Assembly (NCBI GenBank): GCA_900553935.1
Contig: USFK01000023.1
Location: 1 to 13,210 of the forward strand
Direction: 5' to 3'
Source of the DNA: an uncultured Collinsella sp.
GTDB taxonomy: Bacteria; Actinomycetota; Coriobacteriia; Coriobacteriales; Coriobacteriaceae
DNA length: 13,210 nucleotides
Made by a program: the position numbers and the translations under genes. The notes beneath the pieces are model-generated. The model was given only the letters and a program-made list of their open reading frames with translations. It was not told where the DNA came from and did no database searches. Positions 7,361-13,210 of the stretch are shown here, piece after piece (within the stretch, counting starts at the first letter, position 1; each line of letters opens with the position of its first letter).

Positions 7361-7415
7361 ACTTAGCGCTCCTTACTTTGGCCCTTTTATACCCCATCGC
7401 TAGATGGCGAGCGTG

Positions 7416-7772
7416 CTAATCGTCGGGGGTCTCGATCTCGATACTTGCGATGTCGAGTTCGCGGCCATGCAGCAGACGCACGTTGGCACCGCCACATTGG
7501 GGACAACGGCAATGGAAACGGTCGTGCTCAAAGACCTCGCCGCAGTCCAGGCACTCGCTTTGTGGATGGACCTCCTCCACGGCAAGCTCGCAGCCCTTCG
7601 TGAGCGGGTCCTCGTCGCGAAACGTCTCCCACGCAAAGTCGAGCGCCTCGCGCACGACCTCGGTCATATCCCCGATACGCAGCGTTACCAAAACGGCGCG
7701 CGAGGCCCCCGCCCCACGCGCCGCGCGAATCACTGTATCGAGTATGCCGTTGACAATGCCAACCTCGTGCAT
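7416..7772 (-). CDS. hypA: Hydrogenase maturation nickel chaperone HypA
   Basis: A 118-residue nickel metallochaperone of normal length for HypA/HybF. The N-terminus MHE supplies the nickel-binding His2 and Glu3, and the structural zinc site is C74-x2-C77 with C90-x2-C93; Cys88 is an extra cysteine. It hands nickel to HypB and the hydrogenase precursor. The start follows the tatC stop after 6 bases, and the GAGGAG in the end of tatC is the likely ribosome binding site. That spacing argues for translation coupled to the tat genes. Confidence 0.95.
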   Translation of the reverse strand: MHEVGIVNGILDTVIRAARGAGASRAVLVTLRIGDMTEVVREALDFAWETFRDEDPLTKGCELAVEEVHPQSECLDCGEVFEHDRFHCRCPQCGGANVRLLHGRELDIASIEIETPDD

Positions 7773-7778
7773 ACCGAT

Positions 7779-8570
7779 TTACTCCTCGTCGTCCTCGTCG
7801 TCCGAGAACAGGTCCAGGCGGCTCACAAACAGGCCCTCCTTGCCCTCGCGCGCGGTAATGACCACGCGGGCAATAGCGAGCGAGATCTCGTAGAGCGAAA
7901 GCAGGGCACCGTACATAAGGCCCAGCGTGACGGGCGAGCCGTCGGGCGTGATCACAGCCGAACCCACAAGCAGGCCTACGTACACGTAGCGCCAGGCGCT
8001 GCGGAAAGCAGCGTAGGACACGATGTGGAAAACAGACAGGTAGAAGATGATGAGCGGCAGCTCAAACGCCACACCAAAGCCGATCATAAAGAGCAGCTCC
8101 ATGTTGACGTAGTTCTCCAGATCGGGCAGCGCCGTAGCGACGGCCGAGGTCTCGCCGATGAGCCACTCAAAGCCTGCCGGGATAATGATGAAGTAGCAGA
8201 AGATGGCACCCAGGAAGAACAGCACCGTCGAGGCGAGCACCGTGGGCACAACCCATTTGCGCTCGTTGGGGCGCAGTGCCGGCAGGAAAAATGCCAGGAT
8301 CTGCCAGATGATCATGGGCGTGCACATGACCACGGCCATCTTGATGGCAAGCGAGAAGCGCAGGCCAAAGCCGCCGAGCGTGGTGGTGATGTAGAACTTC
8401 CCGTCCGGAACAAAGGAGCGGATAGGGTCTTCCAGAATGTCGAGCACCACGGGCGTGGCAAAGTACAGCACGATGGCGGCGGCAAACACCGACACGACCA
8501 CGATGGTCAGGCGGCGACGGAGCTCTCCCAAGTGATCGAAGAGCGGCATACGGGCAGGTCCGATAGGCAT
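7779..8570 (-). CDS. tatC: Sec-independent translocase TatC
   Basis: A 263-residue multi-pass membrane protein, the receptor core of the twin-arginine pathway that exports folded, often cofactor-loaded proteins. Family marks are HLGELRRRL (13-21), FFLPALRPNE (94-103), Glu170 in a transmembrane helix, and ITPDGSP (207-213). About six hydrophobic segments can be counted, and the tail is acidic (DDEDDEE). The ATG at 8570 overlaps the tatA stop by one base (TAATG), with GGGAGG about 9 bases upstream. Another Met lies at residue 8 directly before the conserved segment and could be used instead. It sits between tatA/B and hypA in a tight run. Confidence 0.95.
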   Translation of the reverse strand: MPIGPARMPLFDHLGELRRRLTIVVVSVFAAAIVLYFATPVVLDILEDPIRSFVPDGKFYITTTLGGFGLRFSLAIKMAVVMCTPMIIWQILAFFLPALRPNERKWVVPTVLASTVLFFLGAIFCYFIIIPAGFEWLIGETSAVATALPDLENYVNMELLFMIGFGVAFELPLIIFYLSVFHIVSYAAFRSAWRYVYVGLLVGSAVITPDGSPVTLGLMYGALLSLYEISLAIARVVITAREGKEGLFVSRLDLFSDDEDDEE

Positions 8571-9142
8571 TACTCATCGCCTCCCTTCGGGGCGTCGGCG
8601 GCAGCAGTCTCGGCAGCGTCCTCGGCCTCGAGCTCGCGAGCGAGCTGGTCGACGACAGCCTTGCGCTTGCGGGGACGGCGGGCGTAGAGGTCAGCCGTCG
8701 TGGGCTCTGCCGGCTCGGGCTCGGGCTCTGCAGCAGGCTCGGGCTCGACGGCAGTAGCAGGCTCTGTACCCTCGGCCTCATCAACAGCGCCTTCGCCCTC
8801 AGCAGCACCCTCGCTTGCGGCCTTCTCGGCAGCAAGACGGGCGCGACGCTCGGCAAAGGTCTCCTTCTTGGCGGGCGCTGCCGTCTCGGCGGCATCCTCG
8901 TCCGCATCGGAATCGTCGTCGGTCGCAGCAGTCTTCTTGGGCTTGACCGGGGCCGACGCGGCCTCGCTCACCGGATCGATAATCTCGGACTGAACAACGG
9001 CCGTCATCTTTTCCTGCGTCTCGCGGAACTGACGGATGGCACGGCCGATCGTGCGGCCCATCTGCGGGAGCTTATCCGGGCCAAACAGCAAAAAGCCGAA
9101 GACCACGATGATCGCGAGCTCACCCTCTCCAATACCAAACAC
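8570..9142 (-). CDS. Tat translocase TatA/TatB-type subunit with acidic tail
   Basis: A 190-residue protein with a single N-terminal transmembrane helix (about residues 4-20), the hinge FGPDKLPQMG (20-29), and an amphipathic helix (RTIGRAIRQF). This is the layout of TatA and TatB, which oligomerise with TatC to form the twin-arginine pore. The N-terminus MFGIGEGEL with Glu8 resembles TatB, whereas the family hinge fits either; no second TatA-like gene is nearby. The long tail is rich in Ala, Glu, Asp and Pro (EPEPAAEPEPEPAEP), then basic RRPRKRK. The start is GTG at 9142 with GGAGG 5 bases upstream; an overlapping ATG at 9146 is out of frame. It is the first gene of the tat-hyp run. Confidence 0.88.
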   Translation of the reverse strand: MFGIGEGELAIIVVFGFLLFGPDKLPQMGRTIGRAIRQFRETQEKMTAVVQSEIIDPVSEAASAPVKPKKTAATDDDSDADEDAAETAAPAKKETFAERRARLAAEKAASEGAAEGEGAVDEAEGTEPATAVEPEPAAEPEPEPAEPTTADLYARRPRKRKAVVDQLARELEAEDAAETAAADAPKGGDE

Positions 9143-9217
9143 ACATACCTCCAAGGCTCGATGTGAGTCGAGCCCGCACCGCGCCATTCGGCCGGAACTC
9201 GTCTATTCATTCGGTCA

Positions 9218-9223
9218 AGTATA
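9218..9223 (-). promoter_or_regulatory. Possible -10 box upstream of tat genes
   Basis: TATACT on the minus strand lies about 75 bases before the GTG of tatA/B. The hexamer 17 bases upstream (CGGACG) is a poor -35. The same TATACT appears before the aminotransferase. An imperfect inverted repeat (GGACG/CGTCC with GCGC outer arms, 9224-9251) lies directly upstream and lacks a U-run, so it is not a convincing terminator for the STAS gene. Confidence 0.3.
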
Positions 9224-9295
9224 GCGCCCGGACGCCAAAACGTCCGAGCGCATCACAAACATATGCCAAACGGCACGCCCTTTTGGGGGCAAAGA

Positions 9296-9610
9296 TTATG
9301 CAGCGGTGATCGAAATCTCCTGGTCGACGCCCAACAGCTGAACCACGCGCATCACCGGGGGCTGCACGTTGACGCAGCTAAAACGCTTACCATGATCAGC
9401 TGCGTGGTGTGCGGCGCCCACAAGCACGCCAATGCCCGTCGAATCGATGTAGCTCACCTGGGCAAAATCGAGCTCAACGGCCTCAGTGGGCTGCTCGAGC
9501 GCCAGGTCGATGGCATTGCGCAGGCTATCGGCGTTAGAGATATCGATCTCACCGGTCACCTTAATGGTGTAGAGCTCTGGCGTGGGGTTGGTGGAAATAC
9601 CCAAATCCAT
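9296..9610 (-). CDS. STAS-domain anti-sigma factor antagonist
   Basis: A 104-residue single STAS domain. DSTGIGVL at 56-63 is the phosphorylation loop of SpoIIAA/RsbV-type antagonists, with Ser57 as the expected phosphoserine. Such proteins bind a HPK-like anti-sigma kinase when unphosphorylated and thereby free a sigma factor. The N-terminal GEIDISNADSLR (20-31) is also typical. No anti-sigma kinase, phosphatase or sigma factor gene is adjacent, so the partners must lie elsewhere or the output may differ. The ATG at 9610 has AAAGGAG 7 bases upstream. It lies 66 bases downstream of the aminotransferase and may share its transcript. Confidence 0.92.
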   Translation of the reverse strand: MDLGISTNPTPELYTIKVTGEIDISNADSLRNAIDLALEQPTEAVELDFAQVSYIDSTGIGVLVGAAHHAADHGKRFSCVNVQPPVMRVVQLLGVDQEISITAA

Positions 9611-9676
9611 GTATACGCTCCTTTACGTATCGAAAGTGCGGATAGTACTAGGCGCGGACTTGCGGGGCCCTACGCG

Positions 9677-10981
9677 TTAGGCGCGCTCGGCACGCGCAAG
9701 CTCGGCAGCGACGAGCTTGACAGCCAGCACCAGCACATCGAGCGCAGCCTCCAGGTCCTCGACCGTGGGATAGCTCGGCGCGATGCGGATGTTGGTGTCG
9801 CGCGGATCCTTGCCATCAGGCCAGGTGGCACCAGCCGGCGTGAGCTTGACGCCCAGGTCGGCACAAAGCGCGGCGACCTTCTGGGCCGAGCCCTCGGGGC
9901 CATCGAAACTCACAAAGTAGCCGCCATGGGGATGAGTCCAAGTGGCGCAACCCGTGTTACCCAAGCCCTCGGTGAGTTTACGCTCAACGGCCTCAAAGCG
10001 CGGGCGCAGGAACTCGGCATGCTTTTTCATGTGCTCCTTGACCGCCTCGATGGTGGGAAGGAAACGCACGTGACGCAGCTGGTTGAGCTTATCGGCGCTA
10101 ATAAGACCGGCCTTCAGGCGCTTGGAGAACTCGGCGATGACCGCGGGGCTCGCACCGATAAAGCCGATGCCGGCGCCCGGGAAGGTGATCTTGGACGTCG
10201 AGGCAAAGGCCACCACGCGATCCTCGGTGCCCGCCGCGCGAGCGAGGTCAAAGATATTTGCGAGCTCGTCGGTCTCGTCGTACAGGTCGTGCACGCAGTA
10301 AGCGTTGTCCCAGAAGATGCGGAAATCGGGCGCGGCCGTGGGCATCTCGACCAAGCGGCGCACAGTGTCCTCGCTAAAGGTGATGCCCGTGGGGTTGGAA
10401 TACTTGGGCACGCACCAGATACCCTTGATGGAATCGTCGGCGGCAACCAGGCGCTCGATCTCGTCCATGTCGGGGCCGTTGTCGGTCATCGCGACGGGGA
10501 CGTTCTCGATGCCCAGATCGGCGGTGATGCCAAAGTGGCGATCGTAGCCGGGAACAGGGCACAGGAACTTGACCTTCTTGCCGTCGTGCGCTGCCTCGTA
10601 AGCCTCCCAAGGGTCGCTGCCGCACGAGCCGCAACGCCAGAACATACCGGCGATATCGTGCTCGATCAGCAGGCTCGATGAGCCCAGTACGAGCGTCTGC
10701 TCGGCAGGGCAACCCAGGAACTCCCCCGCCAGCTTGCGTGCCGAGGGAATGCCCTCAAAGCAGCCGTAGTTGGAGCAGTCGACGTTGCCGTCATGCAGAT
10801 CGGCATCGGCATTGAGGATATCGAGCATGGGTCGAGAGATGTCCACCTGGGAGGGCGACGGCTTGCCGCGGGCCATGTCGAGCGCCAGGCCCTTGGCCTT
10901 GACCTCGGCGACCTCGGCTTTGAGCGCCTCGATGGCGGCATCGAGTTCGGTGGTTTCCATCTTCTGGTAGATCGTCTGCAT
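9677..10981 (-). CDS. Fold-type I aminotransferase, likely aspartate aminotransferase (Rv3722c-like)
   Basis: A 434-residue PLP enzyme. Landmarks are ARGKPSPSQVD (37-47), SNPTG with Asn196, Asp225 (FWDNAYCVHDLYD), the PLP lysine K264 in STSKITFPGAG (261-271), and NIRIAPSYP with the substrate-carboxylate Arg near the C-terminus. This set fits the Aminotran_MocR Pfam group, whose studied member Rv3722c of Mycobacterium tuberculosis is the main aspartate aminotransferase; applying that activity here is inference. A CGSCGSDP segment (117-124) is unusual. The ATG at 10981 has AAAGG 8 bases upstream; a second Met at residue 8 is less likely. The foreign element begins about 130 bases upstream and may have changed its control region. 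Confidence 0.9.
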   Translation of the reverse strand: MQTIYQKMETTELDAAIEALKAEVAEVKAKGLALDMARGKPSPSQVDISRPMLDILNADADLHDGNVDCSNYGCFEGIPSARKLAGEFLGCPAEQTLVLGSSSLLIEHDIAGMFWRCGSCGSDPWEAYEAAHDGKKVKFLCPVPGYDRHFGITADLGIENVPVAMTDNGPDMDEIERLVAADDSIKGIWCVPKYSNPTGITFSEDTVRRLVEMPTAAPDFRIFWDNAYCVHDLYDETDELANIFDLARAAGTEDRVVAFASTSKITFPGAGIGFIGASPAVIAEFSKRLKAGLISADKLNQLRHVRFLPTIEAVKEHMKKHAEFLRPRFEAVERKLTEGLGNTGCATWTHPHGGYFVSFDGPEGSAQKVAALCADLGVKLTPAGATWPDGKDPRDTNIRIAPSYPTVEDLEAALDVLVLAVKLVAAELARAERA

Positions 10982-11023
10982 GGGGTGCGACCTTTCGCGA
11001 AGCGGTATGTTGCAGTTCGTCTA

Positions 11024-11029
11024 AGTATA
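11024..11029 (-). promoter_or_regulatory. Possible -10 box of aminotransferase gene
   Basis: TATACT on the minus strand lies 42 bases before the ATG at 10981. The hexamer 17 bases further upstream is ATAACG, a poor -35. If this promoter is used, its core survived the insertion of foreign DNA, but any site more than about 85 bases upstream of the -10 was displaced. Confidence 0.35.
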
Positions 11030-11110
11030 GACCGCCATCGTCGCAACGTTATGAAGCCGTGATAGATTAAGTTCATCGCAATCAATTACGAATCGCCGCG
11101 CATGCCGGCG

Positions 11111-11329
11111 TGATGTTTCAAAGGCAACCTGCTCTTCAAATAATGGCTCTACTTTTACCTTGGAGAAGTCGATCTTCTCGTTTGGTGTAAAGAAACCATT
11201 GTTGTCACCAGCAGTTGCGCCTGCTTCTGCTGCACCAGCTGCCTGTGCTGCATTGTTTGCTTCATTCTTTGCAGCGCCCTGTGTCTTCATGGTCGGGAAT
11301 TTTTTTAGCATTTCTTCGTTATTCTTCAT
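11111..11329 (-). pseudogene. Broken fragment, start of a MetG-type C-terminal tRNA-binding domain
   Basis: The reading frame from ATG 11329 encodes an Ala/Asn/Lys-rich linker (AAKNEANNAAQAAGAAE and onward) and then FFTPNEKIDFSKVKVEPLF and EEQVAFET. From memory this matches the entry to the EMAP/tRNA-binding domain of clostridial MetRS (metG), where FSKSDFRAVKV would follow. Instead, the sequence changes near 11111 to GC-rich host DNA, and the frame continues meaninglessly to a stop at 11021. Codon use (GCA, GAA, ACA, AAA) is Lachnospiraceae-like. No ribosome binding site precedes the ATG. I read it as a truncated piece of a foreign housekeeping gene, not a working gene; the family call is moderate because only about 30 diagnostic residues are present. 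Confidence 0.5.
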
Positions 11330-11357
11330 AACGCTTCGCTGGGCTGTTTCTATTAAA

Positions 11358-11448
11358 TTGTCTTCTCTTCATCATCATTCATGATGAACCATTGTCAAAT
11401 TATATTTGTTGTCAATTTGATGTCATTTGGTTCTTTCTGTTGTCAGAT
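11358..11448. repeat. Cluster of TTGTCA-type direct repeats, probable integrase arm sites
   Basis: In 91 bases just past the integrase stop there are TTGTCT (11358), TTGTCAAAT (11392), TTGTCAATTT (11409), ATGTCATTT (11420) and TTGTCAGAT (11440), all in the same orientation. In Tn916 the N-terminal domain of Int binds short direct repeats (DR2) located just inside the ends, so position and form fit. Binding by this integrase is inference. Confidence 0.6.
11368..11388. repeat. Short inverted repeat among the TTGTCA repeats
   Basis: TTCATCAT (11368-11375) and ATGATGAA (11381-11388) form an 8-bp inverted repeat with a 5-base spacer. No T-run follows on either strand, so it is more likely a protein site (excisionase or host factor) or chance than a terminator. 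Confidence 0.4.
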
Positions 11449-11469
11449 GGAAGTCTTCATAAGCCCTTC

Positions 11470-12705
11470 TTAAAATACATCCATTGTTGCAGCCAAATGT
11501 TCAAATGTTTCCTGTTTTTTCTCCTCAGTCGCTTCCGCATAGATATCCATCGTAGTCTGAATATCCTTATGCCCCATAATCGACTGGATAACCTTCAGGT
11601 TGGTTTCTCTTTCACAAAGCCTTGTGCAAAAAGTGTGTCTCAGATTGTGTGCCGAAAAGTTGGGTAACAGCACCGGCTCTCGATGCTCTTTTCTTGCTTC
11701 TACTTCTTCCGTCGCATTGTAAGAAGAAGCTATCCTCTTGATTGCCCGATTGACTGACTGTGCATTCATTATATTTCCATAACGGTTACAGAAAATAAAT
11801 CCTGTCATTCCGTCAATCTCTGCATCCGTCCAGCCTTTCTCTTTCTGTTCTTCCCAGATCATTTCAAAGGCATCTTTTACCGCATCCAACATAGGAATGG
11901 TTCGCATCCCAGCTTCTGTTTTCGGTGTTGAAATGTGATTTTCTGAGGCACGAGCCTCACCTACCGGATAATACGTCAGATTATGATTGACGCAGATAAT
12001 CCGCTTCTCATAATTGATGTCTTCCCATCTCAATCCCAACACTTCGCCAATACGACAGCCCGTTCCAAGAAAAACGGTAAAGATTGGCCACCAGTGATAA
12101 TAAATCGGATGCGTGGCAATATATTCCATAAATGCTCTCTGCTGTGGAATTGTCAGTGCATGTCTCACACCGGTTTTCATACCCAAATTTTTCTTTAACT
12201 CTGCCATGACACCATCCGATGGATTTTTTCGGATAATGTCATCCCTCACTGCCAGTTGAAAAGTCGGATGCAGTAACGTATGAACTGTTTCCAATGTATT
12301 GATCTGCAATTCTTGTTTCTCAACCAGATAATTATAGAATTGCACTACATCTGAATACTTGATTTCTGCTATATTCCGCTTTCCAAATGTATCTCGCACA
12401 AAGCGGTCATACATATACAGATAATTGCTCTTGGTCGTCGGTTTCAGATTGTTTTTGAGACTCATGTAACGGTCAAATACAAAATTTACAGTAGCCTTTC
12501 CGGCAACATAGATATCCAGACCGTCCATCTGATCTTTCATGAGTTGTGCTTCTTTTTCCCGAAGCGTTACAAGGTCTTGTGCATAAACATATTTACGTCT
12601 TCCAAGTGGGTCCGTATAAGTATATACATACCTCTCATCGGAACGTCTCTGTGATTCACCTTTCCGCAGGACTCTGCCCCGCAGATCTTTTCTTGTCTGT
12701 GCCAT
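11470..12705 (-). CDS. int: Tyrosine integrase, Tn916/Tn1549 family
   Basis: A 411-residue site-specific recombinase that excises and integrates the element. The N-terminal 65 residues (DLRGRVLRKGES, YTYTDPLGRRKYVYA) form the arm-binding domain typical of Tn916 Int. A SAM-like core-binding domain spans about 70-165. The catalytic domain has Arg218 (GTGCRIGEVLGLRW), Lys262 (PKTEAG), H353/R356 (HNLRHTFC), His379 (MGHKD) and nucleophile Tyr389 (TMDIYAEAT). All catalytic residues are present, so it looks functional. The ATG at 12705 has AAGGAGG 7 bases upstream. It follows the RHH gene by 35 bases and reads toward the element end. Confidence 0.95.
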   Translation of the reverse strand: MAQTRKDLRGRVLRKGESQRRSDERYVYTYTDPLGRRKYVYAQDLVTLREKEAQLMKDQMDGLDIYVAGKATVNFVFDRYMSLKNNLKPTTKSNYLYMYDRFVRDTFGKRNIAEIKYSDVVQFYNYLVEKQELQINTLETVHTLLHPTFQLAVRDDIIRKNPSDGVMAELKKNLGMKTGVRHALTIPQQRAFMEYIATHPIYYHWWPIFTVFLGTGCRIGEVLGLRWEDINYEKRIICVNHNLTYYPVGEARASENHISTPKTEAGMRTIPMLDAVKDAFEMIWEEQKEKGWTDAEIDGMTGFIFCNRYGNIMNAQSVNRAIKRIASSYNATEEVEARKEHREPVLLPNFSAHNLRHTFCTRLCERETNLKVIQSIMGHKDIQTTMDIYAEATEEKKQETFEHLAATMDVF

Positions 12706-12740
12706 ATAAATCCTCCTTCAAATAAAGGAAGGACTCCATA

Positions 12741-12911
12741 TTATTCAGGTCTGTTCAAAACTTTCTCCAGTCCCTGCAAGACAACTTCTGTCACAGTCAT
12801 TTTGTGTTTTCCGGCATAATCACAGATACGCTTATACATAGAATCTTCCACCCGGATACTCAATACTTTCTTTTTTACATTTTCCGATTTTGGTCTTCCT
12901 GTTCTCGCCAT
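12741..12911 (-). CDS. Small ribbon-helix-helix-like DNA-binding protein
   Basis: A 56-residue protein beginning MARTGRPKSENVKKK. A basic N-terminal arm leads to a short strand (VLSIRVED, 16-23) and two helices (SMYKRICDYAGKHKM and TVTEVVLQGLEKVLN). That strand-helix-helix layout is the MetJ/Arc/CopG fold, which dimerises to bind operators through the strand. It lies 35 bases upstream of int on the same strand, so it may control int expression or take part in excision. GGAGG is 13 bases before the ATG, longer than ideal. Family assignment rests on pattern only. Confidence 0.75.
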   Translation of the reverse strand: MARTGRPKSENVKKKVLSIRVEDSMYKRICDYAGKHKMTVTEVVLQGLEKVLNRPE

Positions 12912-12919
12912 ATCTGTTC

Positions 12920-13048
12920 TTATTCCTCCACATCCACATTATAATTTTCGTATGACAAAAAGTCAATCCCTGTTTTTCGTCCTTCCGCAAGTTTCTTCTG
13001 TTTTCTACGCAATCCGAAATGTCTCCAGATATTTTTCAAAGATCTCAC
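12920..13048 (-). CDS. Candidate 42-residue ORF overlapping DUF6462 gene
   Basis: A frame from GTG at 13048 to TAA at 12920 gives a basic then acidic peptide: RRKQKKLAEGRKTG around 14-27, then IDFLSYENYNVDVEE at the end. Its last 28 codons lie in the otherwise empty space between the excisionase-like gene and the RHH gene, and their composition looks coding. No good ribosome binding site precedes the GTG. It could be a small gene, a translationally coupled ORF, or a C-terminal extension of the upstream gene lost or gained by a frameshift. The GGAGG for the RHH gene overlaps its end. Confidence 0.3.
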   Translation of the reverse strand: MRSLKNIWRHFGLRRKQKKLAEGRKTGIDFLSYENYNVDVEE

Positions 13049-13210
13049 AATTTACAAGAGCAACTTTATCAACCTTGTACACTGCTTTCGCCTCTTTTGC
13101 CAGCTTCTGGAATTTTGTAAGCCCAATGCTGTAAAGTTCCGCACCTTCCTGATAACGGACAAATTTCTTGGCTATTTTCTTTGTCTTTTCTACATCTTTA
13201 CGTGCATATC
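13005..13210 (-). CDS. DUF6462/excisionase-like protein, 5' end outside window
   Basis: The last 67 residues are seen, ending at TAG 13005-13007; no in-frame start is visible, so it is partial. Conserved features are KKFVRYQEGAELYSIGLTKF, LAKEAKAVYKV and VALVNCEIFEKYLETFR. I recognise these as the small DUF6462 proteins carried next to int in Lachnospiraceae Tn1549/Tn916-like elements. The helix-turn-helix plus wing pattern resembles Tn916 Xis, which bends the ends for excision. A direct role in excision is inferred from similarity and position. Confidence 0.75.
   Translation of the reverse strand, partial: YARKDVEKTKKIAKKFVRYQEGAELYSIGLTKFQKLAKEAKAVYKVDKVALVNCEIFEKYLETFRIA

Larger units (their letters stand above)
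11112..13210. mobile_element. Integrase end of a Tn916/Tn1549-family integrative element plus foreign flank
   Basis: Base composition and codon use change sharply at about 11,111. The gene set (excisionase-like, small RHH protein, tyrosine integrase reading toward the end of the element) and the repeat cluster after the integrase stop are what the int end of a Tn916-type element shows. The element extends beyond the right edge. Its exact end cannot be fixed. The DR2-like repeats at 11358-11448 suggest a terminus near 11,300-11,340, next to the TTTTTTT at 11299-11306, which would put the MetG-like fragment outside the element proper. Confidence 0.75.

Noticed and set aside
4022..7366. Open plus-strand frame of 1114 codons
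   Set aside because: It runs antisense through all of topA and hypB, which have unmistakable family motifs; its Leu/Ala/Arg/Gly/His-rich translation is the usual mirror of GC-rich coding sequence.
7377..7405. Promoter (TATAAA) or hairpin between hypA and hypB
   Set aside because: The -35 position is poor and the CCATC/GATGG stem is only 5 bp; a plain intergenic gap in one operon explains it.
7404..8687. Open plus-strand frame of 427 codons
   Set aside because: Antisense to hypA, tatC and the end of tatA/B; His/Asp/Gln/Arg-rich translation without a recognisable domain.
9263..10681. Open plus-strand frame of 472 codons
   Set aside because: Antisense shadow of the STAS and aminotransferase genes; no domain and no ribosome binding site.
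11085..11110. CGCCG/CGGCG inverted repeat near the host-element junction
   Set aside because: Five base pairs only in GC-rich sequence; expected by chance and not mirrored on the element side.
1..13210. CRISPR array, tRNA or rRNA genes
   Set aside because: No regularly spaced repeats, cloverleaf arms or rRNA-like sequence were seen; the junction at about 11,111 is not at a tRNA gene.

Overview
The window joins two kinds of DNA. Positions 1 to about 11,110 are GC-rich, densely packed, and read almost entirely on the minus strand. Codon use, gene content and the aminotransferase and TopA types fit a gut Coriobacterium, most likely Collinsella or a close relative; this assignment rests on recall of such genomes, not on a search. 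From about 11,112 to the right edge the DNA is AT-rich with Lachnospiraceae/Clostridia-like codon use. It holds the integrase end of a Tn916/Tn1549-family integrative element.

Layout from the left, in transcription order on the minus strand. (1) A compact information-processing operon reads tmk (thymidylate kinase), holB (DNA polymerase III delta prime) and ricT (PSP1-domain protein, cut by the left edge). The genes touch or overlap, and the order matches the tmk-holB-yaaT part of the Bacillus locus. (2) A single plus-strand gene encodes a zinc-ribbon, single-pass membrane protein with an aspartate run. It diverges from tmk and converges on topA. It is flanked on both sides by related repeats built from two hairpins with mutually complementary loops, and a bidirectional terminator separates it from topA. 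(3) A second minus-strand series reads tatA/B, tatC, hypA, hypB and an archaeal-type topA. It puts a twin-arginine translocase beside [NiFe]-hydrogenase metallocentre assembly factors. [NiFe] hydrogenases are classic Tat substrates, so the pairing makes functional sense, although no hydrogenase lies in the window. (4) An aspartate-aminotransferase-like enzyme of the Rv3722c/MocR-fold type is followed by a lone STAS-domain anti-sigma-factor antagonist.

The foreign segment begins about 130 bases upstream of the aminotransferase start. Its first roughly 220 bases encode what looks like the beginning of a clostridial MetG C-terminal (EMAP-type tRNA-binding) domain, broken at the host junction. 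Next come a cluster of TTGTCA direct repeats that look like integrase arm-binding sites, a 411-residue tyrosine integrase, a 56-residue ribbon-helix-helix-like protein, and the end of a DUF6462/excisionase-like gene that runs off the right edge. The presence of a housekeeping-gene fragment between host and element is the most puzzling part of the window. It could record a stepwise transfer, or it could be an assembly chimera.
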